A stretch of DNA of 64,000 bases from Clostridium pasteurianum DSM 525 = ATCC 6013 (GTDB taxonomy: Bacteria; Bacillota; Clostridia; Clostridiales; Clostridiaceae). A program made the translations under genes and the position numbers. Location: positions 3,564,384 through 3,628,383 of the forward strand of contig NZ_CP009268.1 in the NCBI RefSeq assembly GCF_000807255.1. Direction: 5' to 3'. Positions 29,238 through 39,786 of the stretch are shown piece by piece. Position 1 is the first letter of the stretch; each line of letters begins with the position of its first letter. A model generated the notes under the pieces. It was given only the letters and a program-made list of their open reading frames with translations. It was not told the origin of the DNA and made no database searches.

Positions 29238-29507
29238 TTATACTTCGTGCATTGATCTAAATATTTCCTCACGTTGAAGTTTAATTGTAACTCCAAGTTT
29301 TTCAGCTTCTTCATCAAGCTTTTCTTTTAGCCTTTTAGCATCTATTTCCATCTTAGATAAATCCACAAACATTATCATTGTAAAATAGTTTTGCAAAAGA
29401 GTTTGATTTATATCCATAATATTTATTTTATTTTCTGCTAGTATTGAAGTTATGCCTTGAATAATACCTATTTTATCTTCTCCGATTACTGTGATAAATG
29501 ATTTCAT
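29238..29507 (-). CDS. ACT domain-containing protein (UPF0237)
   Basis: An 89-residue stand-alone ACT domain, a small-molecule (usually amino acid) binding module. FITVIGEDKIGIIQGITSIL forms the first strand-helix; the turn DKIGI is the usual ligand loop. The second half ends in a helix of Lys/Glu. It is the first gene after a glycine riboswitch and 26 bases from the UPF0210 gene. Likely senses an amino acid and regulates its partner; inferred. Confidence 0.9.
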   Translation of the reverse strand: MKSFITVIGEDKIGIIQGITSILAENKINIMDINQTLLQNYFTMIMFVDLSKMEIDAKRLKEKLDEEAEKLGVTIKLQREEIFRSMHEV

Positions 29508-29593
29508 TTTAACAAATTCCTCCTGAATAATAAATTACCTAAACATAGTATAGGCTTAATTAACTTAAAATAAAACAATCAATATGTATAAAT

Positions 29594-29626
29594 AAAAAAA
29601 GACTAAATAAAATTAGTCTCTGAGAA
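29594..29626 (-). terminator. Expression-platform terminator of glycine riboswitch
   Basis: On the minus strand AGACTAA/TTTAGTCT forms a hairpin followed by seven T residues, between the glycine aptamer and the ACT gene. Glycine binding is expected to prevent it forming. Confidence 0.75.
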
Positions 29627-29704
29627 GCGCGAAGAATTAAAAACAACTCTCTATGTAATAAATAAACTTTTGATACACAACATAGACGTTTCTTTTAATA
29701 TATA

Positions 29705-29795
29705 ATCTCCGTTCTTTTACCTGAGAGTTTCACTATAAATCTAGTTTTCCCCTTCGGTGCTCCTTTGAGTCTCTCCAGAGTTTCGTCCAATAACG
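29705..29795 (-). promoter_or_regulatory. Glycine riboswitch (single recognisable aptamer)
   Basis: The minus strand carries the hallmark glycine-aptamer elements in order: GGACGAAACTCTGGAGAGAC, then GCACCGAAGGGG, then GAAACTCTCAGGTAAAAG and GGAGA. Only one complete aptamer is seen; about 80 bases of further leader lack a second copy. It controls the ACT/UPF0210 pair through the terminator at 29594-29626. The remaining 29800-30048 gap is AT-rich with no gene seen. Confidence 0.93.
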
Positions 29796-30048
29796 GTTTA
29801 AATTAAAACATTTTAAATAATATCAGTCAAATATGCTCCCTTTGACCTATTATTTATTTTCACATGTCTAATTATTCCACTATCTTCATTCGACTTATTA
29901 AATTACCTAATCCATTTTAACACAATGTACTAATATAAATCAATAAAAAAACAAATTTTACATAGAAAAATGTATATATTCATTTTCATATGTCTTATAT
30001 ACACTTTTCTTAGTAAAATTACGCATCATAATTGTTGTATTATTTACA

Positions 30049-30651
30049 CTAAAAATTATTAATAATACTTTTCATTTTATATACAACATCTTTAGGATTA
30101 TCAGCTTCCATAACAGATGACATTATGGCTGCTCCGCTAGCTCCTGCTTCTAGAACGCTGTTAATGTTATTTTCATCTATACCGCCTATTGCAATAACTG
30201 GTAATGACAAATTTCCACAAATATCCTTCAAAAACTCTATTCCTCTTCCAGGAAGTCCTGCTTTACAAGCTGTATTAAATATATGACCGGTCAAAATATA
30301 GTCAGCATTCATATTATTTACCATTTTAGCTTCTTCTAAGGAATGAATTGATACACCTTTTAATTCATTATATTTATTATTGAATTTAATAAATATATCA
30401 TAACTTAAATGTACTCCCTCCGTTTTGCACCTAACAGCAACATCATAATTACCATTAATTATAAGAGGTATTTTGTTATTAATAATTTTTTTTAATCTAC
30501 AGGCCATAATATAAAGTTCTTCTGATGAAAGATCTTTTTCTCTTAAAATAATAGCATCTGCTCCACCTTGTACACAGGCTTCTGTTACTGTATATAAATC
30601 ACCTTTTTTTATAAGTTTTCTATTTGTAATTATAAAGAGTTTTCTATTCAT
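30049..30651 (-). CDS. ThiE/TenI family protein of thiamine synthesis
   Basis: A roughly 200-residue TIM barrel of the ThiE/TenI family. Phosphate-binding glycines are near the C-terminus (VIAIGGIDENN, GASGAAIMSSVM) and GHIFNTACKAGLPGRG near residue 130. The barrel start reads GADAIILREKDL. The typical ThiE segments (INDR and VHLGQ) are changed to INGN and VHLSY, which leans towards TenI, the thiazole tautomerase, over thiamine-phosphate synthase. Both steps belong to the pathway. Start taken as ATG 30651, just past the thiH stop; ATG 30669 is the alternative. Confidence 0.8.
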   Translation of the reverse strand: MNRKLFIITNRKLIKKGDLYTVTEACVQGGADAIILREKDLSSEELYIMACRLKKIINNKIPLIINGNYDVAVRCKTEGVHLSYDIFIKFNNKYNELKGVSIHSLEEAKMVNNMNADYILTGHIFNTACKAGLPGRGIEFLKDICGNLSLPVIAIGGIDENNINSVLEAGASGAAIMSSVMEADNPKDVVYKMKSIINNF

Positions 30652-30653
30652 AA

Positions 30654-31763
30654 CTACACATACTCCCAATCCTTCATGACAGGACAGTATCCATTTGATT
30701 TAAGCATTTCTCTTATTTCTCCTACACTTCTCTTATCTGAAATTTCAAACTGTTTTTCTCCTTGATCTTCAGTTTTACAAGAATGTCCTCCTACTTCTGT
30801 AGAAACTCCTGCTGAAATTTTAGTTACTCCAAGTGGTATAAGATTATCTCTTAGCTCTGCTGATTCTCTAGTAGTTACATTTATTCCTGACCTTTTAAGG
30901 AATATTTTGAAAGCAAGCATTATCTGTACTAAATTTTTATCAGTTACATCTTTAATGTCAGTAAAACTTCCTGCGTGAGGCCTTATTCTAGGTACAGACA
31001 TACTTATCTCCATGTATGGGAACATATCCTGAATGTATCTTGCATGAAGTCCGGAAAAATAAGCTTCCTTTCTCCAACTGTCAAGTCCATAAAGTGCCCC
31101 TACACCCATTCCTCTTACTCCAGCTCTTGCAGCTCTTTCAGGAGTTTCTACTCTATATCTATAATTCTTTTTAGGGCCTGCTAAGTGAATTTCATCATAT
31201 TTTTTCATATTATAAGTTTCCTGATATATAGTAAGTGAATCCACCCCTGCTTCTATAAGTTCTCTGTATTCATTTTCCTCTAAAGGATATATCTCAATAC
31301 AGATAGAACTAAAATATTTTTTCAATAATTTCACAGCGTCCTTTATATAAGACACCGGACTATGAAATCTTGATTCACCAGTAAGAAGAATTATATGCCT
31401 TAAACCAGAAGCATATATTGCCTGTGCTTCTTTTTCAATTTCTTCCATAGTAAGTTTTTTTCTGTGCACATCATTCTCTACATTATATCCACAGTATGCA
31501 CATTTATTAACACAATAATTAGCTATATATATAGGAGTATACAAGGTAACAGATCTGCCAAAATTATTAATTGCTATTTTATGCGCCTTTTGTGCCATGA
31601 CTTCAATATAGTCCTCTGCTGCTGGTGACAAAAGACACATAAAGTCCTCTTTGCTTAGTGTATCTTTAGATAATATATATTCAATCTGTTCTTTGGTTAC
31701 ACTATTAAAAAAGCTATCAAAATCATAATCTTGTAATCTAGCAGCTACATCAAAAAAACTCAT
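30654..31763 (-). CDS. thiH: 2-iminoacetate synthase ThiH (radical SAM)
   Basis: A 369-residue radical SAM enzyme that cleaves tyrosine to dehydroglycine for the thiazole ring. The cluster motif CVNKCAYCGYN is near residue 88, then LLTGESRFHSP near residue 127 and a C-terminal helix region, ending near VGGHSCKTEDQGEKQFEISD, the ThiH tail. It is the oxygen-sensitive anaerobic version, in place of ThiO. Between thiG (12-base gap) and the ThiE/TenI gene. Confidence 0.93.
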   Translation of the reverse strand: MSFFDVAARLQDYDFDSFFNSVTKEQIEYILSKDTLSKEDFMCLLSPAAEDYIEVMAQKAHKIAINNFGRSVTLYTPIYIANYCVNKCAYCGYNVENDVHRKKLTMEEIEKEAQAIYASGLRHIILLTGESRFHSPVSYIKDAVKLLKKYFSSICIEIYPLEENEYRELIEAGVDSLTIYQETYNMKKYDEIHLAGPKKNYRYRVETPERAARAGVRGMGVGALYGLDSWRKEAYFSGLHARYIQDMFPYMEISMSVPRIRPHAGSFTDIKDVTDKNLVQIMLAFKIFLKRSGINVTTRESAELRDNLIPLGVTKISAGVSTEVGGHSCKTEDQGEKQFEISDKRSVGEIREMLKSNGYCPVMKDWEYV

Positions 31764-31775
31764 TATTCCATCCCC

Positions 31776-32540
31776 CTATCTTAAAAATCCTGTTAAAGGT
31801 GAAGATGCTTCAGCGTATTCTCTCTCCATACCAGCCTTTGCTAAATATCCTTTTCTACCACTTTCAACGGCAAGTTTAAAGGCTTCCGCCATAAGCACAG
31901 GATTTCCTGCAGTAGCCAATGCTGTATTAACTAATACTGCTGATGCCCCCATTTCCATGGCTAAAACAGCATCTGATGGTTTACCTATACCTGCATCTAC
32001 TACTATTGGAAGATCTATTTCTTCAATTAGAATTCTAATCATTTCTTTTGTTCTAATACCCCTATTACTTCCTATAGGTGAACCTAAAGGCATTATTGCA
32101 GCTGCACCAACTTCTAACATTCTCTTTGCATCAGGAAGATCTGGATTCATATATGGCAAAACTACAAACCCCTCCTTTGCTAAAACTTCTGTAGCCTTTA
32201 TTGTTTCTATATTATCTGGAAGAAGATATTTATTATCTGAAATAACTTCTATTTTCACCCAGTTTCCACATCCTGCTGCCTTTCCAATTCTTGCAAGTCT
32301 TATAGCTTCTTCTGCATTTCTCGCTCCTGAAGTATTAGGCATTATTATTGTATCTTTTTTTAAATAATTTAAAATATTCTCTTCTTGTGATTCAAAATCT
32401 ACCCTTCTAAGTGCTGCAGTAATAACTTGTGCCCCACTCTTTTCCAGTAGTTCTGGTATGACTTTATTTGAAGAATATTTTCCACTACCGATAAAAAGTC
32501 TGCTTTTTAACTCTGTACCACCAATAATAAATTCATCCAT
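31776..32540 (-). CDS. thiG: Thiazole synthase ThiG
   Basis: A 254-residue ThiG TIM barrel, which condenses DXP, dehydroglycine and ThiS thiocarboxylate into the thiazole phosphate. It starts [18 protein letters not shown]. The Schiff-base lysine lies in [10 protein letters not shown] near residue 105. The phosphate loop is [12 protein letters not shown] near residue 185, and the tail is SPLTGFLR. Full length. Follows thiS by about 105 bases. Confidence 0.94.
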   Translation of the reverse strand: MDEFIIGGTELKSRLFIGSGKYSSNKVIPELLEKSGAQVITAALRRVDFESQEENILNYLKKDTIIMPNTSGARNAEEAIRLARIGKAAGCGNWVKIEVISDNKYLLPDNIETIKATEVLAKEGFVVLPYMNPDLPDAKRMLEVGAAAIMPLGSPIGSNRGIRTKEMIRILIEEIDLPIVVDAGIGKPSDAVLAMEMGASAVLVNTALATAGNPVLMAEAFKLAVESGRKGYLAKAGMEREYAEASSPLTGFLR

Positions 32541-32645
32541 TTTAATTGTCTCCTAACTTTAAGCATATTAAAGTAAAAAATTAATTAAGTATGCTATGCT
32601 AATATTTTTTAATTCTAAATTTAATAAATTATTAGACTAGATACC

Positions 32646-32840
32646 TTAACCTCCTCCTACAAATCTTATTAATTCTACTTTAGAGTCGCTAGTAAGCTTA
32701 GTTGTGGCATATTCTGTTTTATCTATAATGTTTAGATCTACTTCTGCCACCACTTTATAAGCCTCTATTTTGAGTTCATTTAACAATTCTTCTATAGTTA
32801 TACCATCTCTGAAATTCATTTCTTTTCCGTTAACAACCAT
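32646..32840 (-). CDS. thiS: Sulfur carrier protein ThiS
   Basis: A 64-residue ubiquitin-like carrier starting MVVNGKEMNF and ending FVGGG. The C-terminal Gly is adenylated and thiocarboxylated to deliver sulfur to ThiG. The start is taken at ATG 32840 (GAGGGAAG upstream) instead of 18 bases earlier. The tail has three glycines, not the usual two. No ThiF adenylyltransferase is encoded in this operon. Confidence 0.9.
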   Translation of the reverse strand: MVVNGKEMNFRDGITIEELLNELKIEAYKVVAEVDLNIIDKTEYATTKLTSDSKVELIRFVGGG

Positions 32841-32871
32841 ATGATTCACTTCCCTCAAACTTCATATATTT

Positions 32872-32924
32872 ACAATAGGAGAAAAGACGAACTAAAAAGA
32901 ATTTTGCCCTTTAATCCTATTGTG
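32872..32924. repeat. Short inverted-repeat element inside thi operon (copy 2)
   Basis: ACAATAGGA ... TCCTATTGT bounds about 53 bases between thiC and thiS. GAGAAAAGACGAACTAAAA inside matches the right end of the element at 9979-10111 (GAGAAAAAGACGAACTAAAA) with one length difference. In the transcript it would fold into a hairpin that could affect thiC:thiS ratio. Confidence 0.5.
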
Positions 32925-32933
32925 AATCAAATT

Positions 32934-34235
32934 CTATTTTATATTTAAAGTCTCATTATTAAGCACTTTTTTCATTGTTCTCATAGAACACATTTTTCCA
33001 CACATTGTACAAGTTTCTGGATCTTCTGGTGAAGATTCCGTACGATATTTACGAGCCTTATCGCTATCTATAGCTAAATCAAACATAGTTTCCCAATCAA
33101 GCTCTGCCCTAGCTTTACTCATGGCATTATCCCACTCAACAGCTCCCTTTATTCCCTTAGCTATATCTGCTGCATGTGCTGCAATCTTAAAGGCAATTAT
33201 TCCTTCTTTCATATCTTCAAGAGATGGCAAACGCAAATGCTCTGCTGGAGTAACATAACATAAAAAGTCCGCTCCACTGGAAGCAGCCACTGTTCCACCT
33301 ATAGCTGCAGTAATATGATCATATCCTGGAGCTACATCAGTAACTAAAGGTCCTAACACATAAAAAGGTGCACCATGACATAATTTTTTTTCAAGTAACA
33401 TATTTGCCTTTATTTCATTAAGTGCCATATGTCCAGGTCCCTCTATCATAACTTGTACATTTCTTTCCCAAGCTTTTTTAGTAAGTTCCCCTAATGTTAT
33501 AAGTTCTTTAACTTGTGCTGGATCTGTAGCATCCTTTAATGAACCAGGTCTGCAAGCATCTCCTAATGAAATAGTTATATCATATTTTTCACAGATATCT
33601 AAAAGTCTATCATAATATTCATAGAATGGATTTTCTCTATTATTTAGTTCCATCCATGCAAATAAGAGACTTCCACCTCTAGATACTATCTGAGTCAATC
33701 GTGGATTATTTTTAACCGCTTTTGCAGTTTCACGATTAAGGCCTGCATGAATTGTAATGAAATCCACTCCATCTTGTCCATGTTTTTCCACAACATCAAA
33801 GAATTCATCCACAGTTATATCTTGAAGTTCCTTATCACAAAATCCTATAGCATCATACATGGGAACAGTTCCAAGCATTGCTGTAGACATTTCTACAACT
33901 CTTTTTCTCATATTTTCAGTTTTTCCATAGTTAGATAGATCCATTATAGCTTCTGCTTTCATCTCAATAGCCACTTTAACTTTTTCTAATTCTTTTTCTA
34001 TACTGCAACAATCTTTTGATATTCCCAAATTTACATTTATCTTAGTTCTAAGACCTTCTCCAATACCTTCTGGATCTAAAGACTTATGATTTTTGTTAGC
34101 TGGTATAACTACTTTTCCTTCAGCAATTAATTCTCTTAATTTTTCTACATCTATCTTTTCTTTTTCTGAAACAATATTCATTTCTCTTGTAATAATTCCT
34201 TTTCTTGCTGCATCCATCTGTGTTGTATAATTCAT
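32934..34235 (-). CDS. thiC: Phosphomethylpyrimidine synthase ThiC
   Basis: A 433-residue ThiC, which rearranges 5-aminoimidazole ribotide to HMP phosphate. Its C-terminal radical-SAM cluster motif is [12 protein letters not shown], near residue 410. Core blocks include [13 protein letters not shown] near residue 160, [19 protein letters not shown] and [12 protein letters not shown] near residue 262. First gene of thiC-thiS-thiG-thiH-ThiE/TenI and directly controlled by the TPP riboswitch. Length is typical for clostridial ThiC. Confidence 0.95.
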   Translation of the reverse strand: MNYTTQMDAARKGIITREMNIVSEKEKIDVEKLRELIAEGKVVIPANKNHKSLDPEGIGEGLRTKINVNLGISKDCCSIEKELEKVKVAIEMKAEAIMDLSNYGKTENMRKRVVEMSTAMLGTVPMYDAIGFCDKELQDITVDEFFDVVEKHGQDGVDFITIHAGLNRETAKAVKNNPRLTQIVSRGGSLLFAWMELNNRENPFYEYYDRLLDICEKYDITISLGDACRPGSLKDATDPAQVKELITLGELTKKAWERNVQVMIEGPGHMALNEIKANMLLEKKLCHGAPFYVLGPLVTDVAPGYDHITAAIGGTVAASSGADFLCYVTPAEHLRLPSLEDMKEGIIAFKIAAHAADIAKGIKGAVEWDNAMSKARAELDWETMFDLAIDSDKARKYRTESSPEDPETCTMCGKMCSMRTMKKVLNNETLNIK

Positions 34236-34261
34236 AATAGTACACTCCTTTATTTTTAAAT

Positions 34262-34312
34262 TTAAAAAGAGAACAAACCTGATGCAGGATAAACATCAGG
34301 TTTGTTCTCTTT
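34262..34312 (-). terminator. Expression-platform terminator of TPP riboswitch
   Basis: A 15-bp stem (AGAACAAACCTGATG and its complement) followed by a T-run lies between the TPP aptamer and thiC on the minus strand. It should form when TPP is bound. Confidence 0.9.
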
Positions 34313-34365
34313 ATGCGTATAATAAAAGCCTGCATAAAGCAAGCTTTGTAATTCTATAATATACA

Positions 34366-34453
34366 AACCCTTGCTTCCCTACGATGGTGTTAACCATATC
34401 AGGTTCATAGAGTTAGGATTTTTCCTTCTCAGCCAATTTGGCACCCCTAGCAA
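34366..34453 (-). promoter_or_regulatory. TPP riboswitch (THI element)
   Basis: The minus strand shows the THI-box core: GGGGTGCC, GGCTGAGA, ACTCTATGAACCTGATATGG and TAACACCATCGTAGGGAAGCA. It precedes thiC and a terminator hairpin, so thiamine pyrophosphate turns the operon off. The rest of the 34454-34620 gap is AT-rich. Confidence 0.95.
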
Positions 34454-34620
34454 ATAAATATTTTATTTTTAATAACATTATACTCCTAAAATTTATAATT
34501 GTAAAATTATTTTTCAACTTTATTAATGTACAAATATCAAGTAATAATTGAATTTACATCATTTTATTGTTATATTTTTAATATATAAAATTTATCAACA
34601 CATTGGAGTGATTAATTGTT

Positions 34621-36831
34621 ATGATTAACAGTGACAATGCAACTACCATAAATGAGATTTTAGAAAAACTTGATAAAATTAAATATGAAAATTCCATTAA
34701 TACAATAAAATTTGGCAATAACTCTTATGAATTATGTAAAAAATTTAATCATACTATAGGTATGGCTGTTTCACTCCTAAGGGTTGGTGAAGCTTTAACC
34801 AACATAGGTAATTATGAAAAATCTCTATCCCTCCTTTTTGAATCTCTAAGTATATCAAGAAAAGAAGATATTTGTGATATACAAGTTTTATCCTTAATAT
34901 ATATAGGCAATAATTTGCTTAATCTAGGAGACTATGAAAAAAGCTTTGATTACTATAATGATGCAGAAAAAACTGCTTTAAAAATGTCTGTGAATAAAAA
35001 TTACTACAGTAAATACAATTACAAATTCTATCTTGCAAAAACTTCTACTAATATAGGAGAAATCTATAAAAATCTTAAAGATTATGAAAATGCCTTTAAA
35101 TTTTATAATAGAGCCCTTACCTTTGATAAAAAATTAAATTATAAATCTACCTTTGGAGTGTCCTTATATAATCTAGGAGAAATGAATTATTTAAGTGGAA
35201 ATTATGATAAGGCAATATTACTTTTAAATAAATCCATTGAAATAATGAACTCTTTCAATTATAAATTAGTCTTACCAGAAGTATACAGAATATTAGCTCT
35301 TATATATGAAAAAAAAGGAAATTTTACAAAATCAAATGAATATTTTTGTAAAGCATTAAATATAGACCTAAAAGAAACTTTTTTATTTTACAAGATTAAT
35401 ATACTTTTAGATTACAGTGATTATCTTAAAAATAGAGGAAATCTCTCCCTGGCATTAGACAAGTTAAAAATTGCCTTTAATATATCTGTAGAAAATAATA
35501 TTATTTTTAAAACCATAGAAGTGTGCAAAAAGCTTTTTAGTTTGTACGAGGAGTTAAAAAATGATGATAAAGCTTATGAATATTATAAGTTATATTTTAA
35601 ATATCACGACAAATTAGAAAAAGTTATATGTACTCAGAGACTTAATAATATTAACTCAAAAATTAAACTCCAGAAATTAGAAGAAGAAAAACTTAACATA
35701 ATGAAGAAGAGTGAAAATTTCAGAAAAAGATTTGAAAAACTCATAGAAAGTATTAAAAATATATCTATAATAAGTGAGCTAGGACAAAAAATTACTTCTA
35801 CTTTAAATTTAGATAAAATATTGAATATTCTATGCAATAGCGTTAGAGATTTTATTGATATATCTATTTTTGGTATTGCATTGTATAATACAGATAATGA
35901 AATTCTTCAATATAATTATTATAGTGAAAATAATAAAATCATAAATGTTCCAAATGCATCTATTACCAGTAAATCAAATATAGCTGCCTATTATTTAAGA
36001 AATAGACAATTAGTTATAATAAATGATATAGAGAATGAATATTCAAGATATGTAGATAATCCAAATTATATTAATACTATATCAGCAAAATCCGCCATTT
36101 ACTGTCCTCTCATAATGGATGATATCTTATTAGGAGTTATGACAGTTCAAAGTAGTATTAAAAGCCTTTAAGCCATTGGATATAGAAATGTTAAAGGTAT
36201 TATCACCTATGCTTCAATAGCTGTAAACAATGCTATTAAATCTAACAGCCTTAAAACTGAAATTGACTACAGAAAGAAAATACAAAAGGAGCTTGAACAA
36301 TTAAATAACAAATTATTATATATATCGGAAAATGATAGTTTAACAGGTATTCCTAATAGAAGAAAATTTGACAAGGTCATGAACATACAATGGGACCTGG
36401 CAAAGAAAAATAAATATAATTTATCTTTAATTTTATTGGATGTAGACTGTTTTAAACAATATAATGATAATTATGGTCATGTTCAGGGTGATAAATGTCT
36501 ATCTTTAATCGGTTCCGCTCTTTCAAATTACATTGATAAAAAATATATAGCTGCTAGATATGGAGGCGATGAATTTGTAATAATTTTCCCAAAAGTTAGC
36601 TTAGGTGAAGTTTTAAACCTTGGAGAAAAGTTTAGAAAACAGATAGAATATTTAAATTTAAAGCATGAATTTTCAAACATCAAAAATATAGTGACCATAA
36701 CATTAGGGGCAGCTTCTGTCATTCCCAATGAAAACATAACTATAAATGAATTTATAAGACAAGCAGATACGGCTTTATATCTGGCAAAGGAACGGGGAAG
36801 AAATCAAATAGCAGGTTATATTTTAAAATAG
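34621..36831 (+). pseudogene. TPR-GAF-GGDEF diguanylate cyclase, disrupted by two compensating indels
   Basis: An intact version would be about 736 residues: tetratricopeptide repeats (about 30-330), coiled coil (340-385), GAF (about 390-540) and GGDEF. The first 516 residues are open to a TAA at 36169-36171; the GGDEF part (ARYGGDEFVIIFP) reopens in the same frame and could start at ATG 36379. In the +1-shifted frame at 36160-36212 one reads KAFKPLDIEMLKVLSP, exactly the missing GAF helix. So there is one extra A near 36160-36163 and one missing base near 36207. Either sequencing errors or a real lesion; the GGDEF active site itself is intact. Confidence 0.8.
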
Positions 36832-36841
36832 ATTAATTAAG

Positions 36842-36884
36842 TAAGGACTTTTAAAACCTATATTGTATTTTAAAAGTCCTTTTA
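36842..36884. terminator. Bidirectional terminator between two GGDEF genes
   Basis: AAGGACTTTTAAAA / TTTTAAAAGTCCTT inverted repeat with T-runs on both strands separates the convergent genes. Confidence 0.85.
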
Positions 36885-36912
36885 TTAATACATGAAAATA
36901 CTTATTTTTCTA

Positions 36913-39786
36913 TTAAAATAATATTGTCTTCTTTATTATTTCATCTATGTTTTCTGCAGTCACTGGTTTACTAAAGATATATCCCTGAATGATATTGCAT
37001 CCTTTTTGTTTTAATATATTGAGCTGCTCTCGAGTTTCAACTCCCTCTACTACTATTTCTATTTCTAGATTATGAGCAATATTTACTATACCATCTACTA
37101 TAGCTTCCTGCTTTCTATTAAAATGAATATCGTCTATAAAGGATTTATCAATTTTCAAAGTATCTATAGGCATTATTCTCAAATAATTTAATGAAGAATA
37201 TCCTGTTCCAAAATCATCTAAAGAAGTCCTTACTCCAAAACTTCTAAGTTGTTTCAGTATTTCCACATTTGTTTCAAGAGATTCCATTAAAACGCTTTCC
37301 GTTATTTCTATTTCTACTAACTCAGGTGATATACCAGTTTCTTCTATACATTTCTTTACACTTTCTACAAAATTACTCTGTTTAAGTTGTATTGATGAAA
37401 CATTAACAGAAATACGTTTTTCACCATATCCTTTTTTTATCCATTCTTTATTTTGTTTAAAAGCTGTTTTCATAACCCATTCACCTATTTGTATAATAAG
37501 TCCTGATTTCTCTGCTACAGGTATAAATTCACCTGGAGACACAAAACCAGCCTCTTTACTTTCAATTCTTATAAGAGCTTCTGTTCCTATAATTTTACCA
37601 GTTTTTAATTCAACTTGCGGTTGATAACATAAATATATTTCATTATTATGAATGGAACTTCTAAGAATTTTTTCTATTTGTATATACCTATTTAAGCCTT
37701 TGGACATTTCTCCATCGTAAAATTCATATCTATTTTTTCCTGTCTCTTTGGCCTTGTACATAGCTGTATCAGCATTTTTTAAAATGGAATTATTATTCTT
37801 CCCATCTTTTGGAAACATGCATATTCCTATACTGCACGTTATAAATGCACGTTTTTTGTTAAATTCAAAACCATTATTAAATATATCTATTAAATTATTT
37901 ACTATATCTATAATTTCATCTTTTCCACTTACATCTCTGAGCAAAATTAAAAATTCATCTCCGCCAAATCTGCAAACAGTATTTTTTTCATCAATAGTGT
38001 GAAAAAACTCATTTCCTATAGTCTTTAACAGTTTGTCTCCTTCATCATGTCCTAAAGAATCATTTACTCTTTTAAAATCATCTAAATCAACAAAAAGTAC
38101 TGCACCCATTTTTTTATCTCTTTCATAGTTTCTCACTTCATTATCTAGTTGATCAATAAAGTTAGTCCTATTTGGAAGTCCTGTTAGTGTATCAAAATAT
38201 GCTAGTTGTTTTACTCTAAGCTCAGCCTTCTTTTTTACCGTAACATCTGATATTATACCTGAATATTTTAAAATTCTACCATCATCATCTTTGATAACCT
38301 TACCTTTATTTAAAATCCATTTTATTTTACCATCTCCTGCATTTATTTTAACTTCTGTTTCAAACCAAGGAGTTTTAAGATTTATATGTTTTTTTATATC
38401 ATCATATAGCTTTTTCTTACATTTAGGGAAAACTGCTTTTTCTATTAATTTTAGAATGTTATAATGCTCAGTTTGATACCCTGTTATATCATACCATTTA
38501 TCCGAAGCAAAAAACCTACCAGTATTTACGTCATATTCCCATAAGGCATCATTAATACCATTTAATACTTCCTTATATCTACATTCACTTACTTCAAGAG
38601 CTTCTTTATTTTCAATCAATTCATCATATTGGCTTCTAAGTTCCTCTTCTGTAGCAGATAATTCTTCATACACTGCTGAAAGTTCTTCATAACTATTGTT
38701 AAGTTTTTTTATCATATTATTGTAGTTTCCTGTAAGCATTCCTAATTCGTCATTGGATTTATACTCACATAAAGAGTTTAAATCTCCCTTTCGCGCTTTA
38801 TTCATTACATTTATTAAATATCCAATAGGTTTAGTTATAGATCTTGATGCAAAAATACTTATAAATACAGATAATATAAATATAAATGCTGCCACTGACA
38901 TTATTATTTTCAGTTCACCATAAGCTGGTTCGTTCACTTCAGCTATATTTTTTGTGAATACAAAAGTCCATTTTAATTCTGGAATTGTTTTATATCCCAT
39001 TAATTTATCTTTATTATCATAAGTATATACATCTAAACCATCATAAACTTTATTGCTATCTTTAATATTTCTCAAAATATCTATAAGCTTAGTGTTTTCG
39101 GATTTTTTACCTATCTTTTTAGAATCTGGATGAGCAATAATATTTCCATCTTTATCAACTATGTATGCATATCCAGTATCTCCATTTTTAATATTTAATA
39201 TAAATTTTTGAAAGTAATCTATATATATGGCATTGGCATAAACTCCAATTATGTTATCATCTAAATCTTTTACTGGAGAAGATACTACCACTATTAATTT
39301 ATTACTGGCTTTAGAAATTAATGTATTACTAATAAATGTTTTACCTTTTATAGAATCTTTAAAATATTCTCTATCAATTACATTAAATTTTAAAGCATTC
39401 TCCTCACTGCTGGCAATTACATTTCCATTTAAATCTATTACAAGTGAATGTTGAATTTCAGGGAAATTATCTTTATTTTCCTTAAGAGATTTATTTAGAT
39501 TTAATACTTCTTTGGAATGATAAAATGAGTCATCTTTATTTCTTGATCTATTACTTAATACATTGATTATACCCAAGCTCTCTTTTGAGCTGTTTACCTC
39601 TCTTCTCTGTCCATCTATAACAGCTGCCAAAGCGCTACTATAGGCATTAGTAGTCTGTAATATATTTACTTTACTATTTGTTATAAGGACCTTAGATGTA
39701 TGTCTATATATTAAAAAACTTAGTAAAAATAAAGGAATCAATGACAATAAAATCATCATTAACGGCAGTCTTGTTTTGATAAGCAT
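36913..39786 (-). CDS. Membrane dCACHE-HAMP-PAS-GGDEF-EAL signalling protein
   Basis: A 957-residue cyclic-di-GMP enzyme. Order: membrane anchor (residues 1-30), extracellular double-CACHE sensor (about 35-280), second span (about 290-315), HAMP, coiled coil, PAS (about 395-520), GGDEF (CRFGGDEFLILL, about 612) and EAL (GTEALIRIES, about 725, followed by DDFGTGYSSL and KIDKSF). Both catalytic signatures look intact, so it could make or break c-di-GMP. I start at ATG 39786, with GGAGG five bases upstream. It faces the broken TPR-GAF-GGDEF gene. Confidence 0.9.
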   Translation of the reverse strand: MLIKTRLPLMMILLSLIPLFLLSFLIYRHTSKVLITNSKVNILQTTNAYSSALAAVIDGQRREVNSSKESLGIINVLSNRSRNKDDSFYHSKEVLNLNKSLKENKDNFPEIQHSLVIDLNGNVIASSEENALKFNVIDREYFKDSIKGKTFISNTLISKASNKLIVVVSSPVKDLDDNIIGVYANAIYIDYFQKFILNIKNGDTGYAYIVDKDGNIIAHPDSKKIGKKSENTKLIDILRNIKDSNKVYDGLDVYTYDNKDKLMGYKTIPELKWTFVFTKNIAEVNEPAYGELKIIMSVAAFIFILSVFISIFASRSITKPIGYLINVMNKARKGDLNSLCEYKSNDELGMLTGNYNNMIKKLNNSYEELSAVYEELSATEEELRSQYDELIENKEALEVSECRYKEVLNGINDALWEYDVNTGRFFASDKWYDITGYQTEHYNILKLIEKAVFPKCKKKLYDDIKKHINLKTPWFETEVKINAGDGKIKWILNKGKVIKDDDGRILKYSGIISDVTVKKKAELRVKQLAYFDTLTGLPNRTNFIDQLDNEVRNYERDKKMGAVLFVDLDDFKRVNDSLGHDEGDKLLKTIGNEFFHTIDEKNTVCRFGGDEFLILLRDVSGKDEIIDIVNNLIDIFNNGFEFNKKRAFITCSIGICMFPKDGKNNNSILKNADTAMYKAKETGKNRYEFYDGEMSKGLNRYIQIEKILRSSIHNNEIYLCYQPQVELKTGKIIGTEALIRIESKEAGFVSPGEFIPVAEKSGLIIQIGEWVMKTAFKQNKEWIKKGYGEKRISVNVSSIQLKQSNFVESVKKCIEETGISPELVEIEITESVLMESLETNVEILKQLRSFGVRTSLDDFGTGYSSLNYLRIMPIDTLKIDKSFIDDIHFNRKQEAIVDGIVNIAHNLEIEIVVEGVETREQLNILKQKGCNIIQGYIFSKPVTAENIDEIIKKTILF

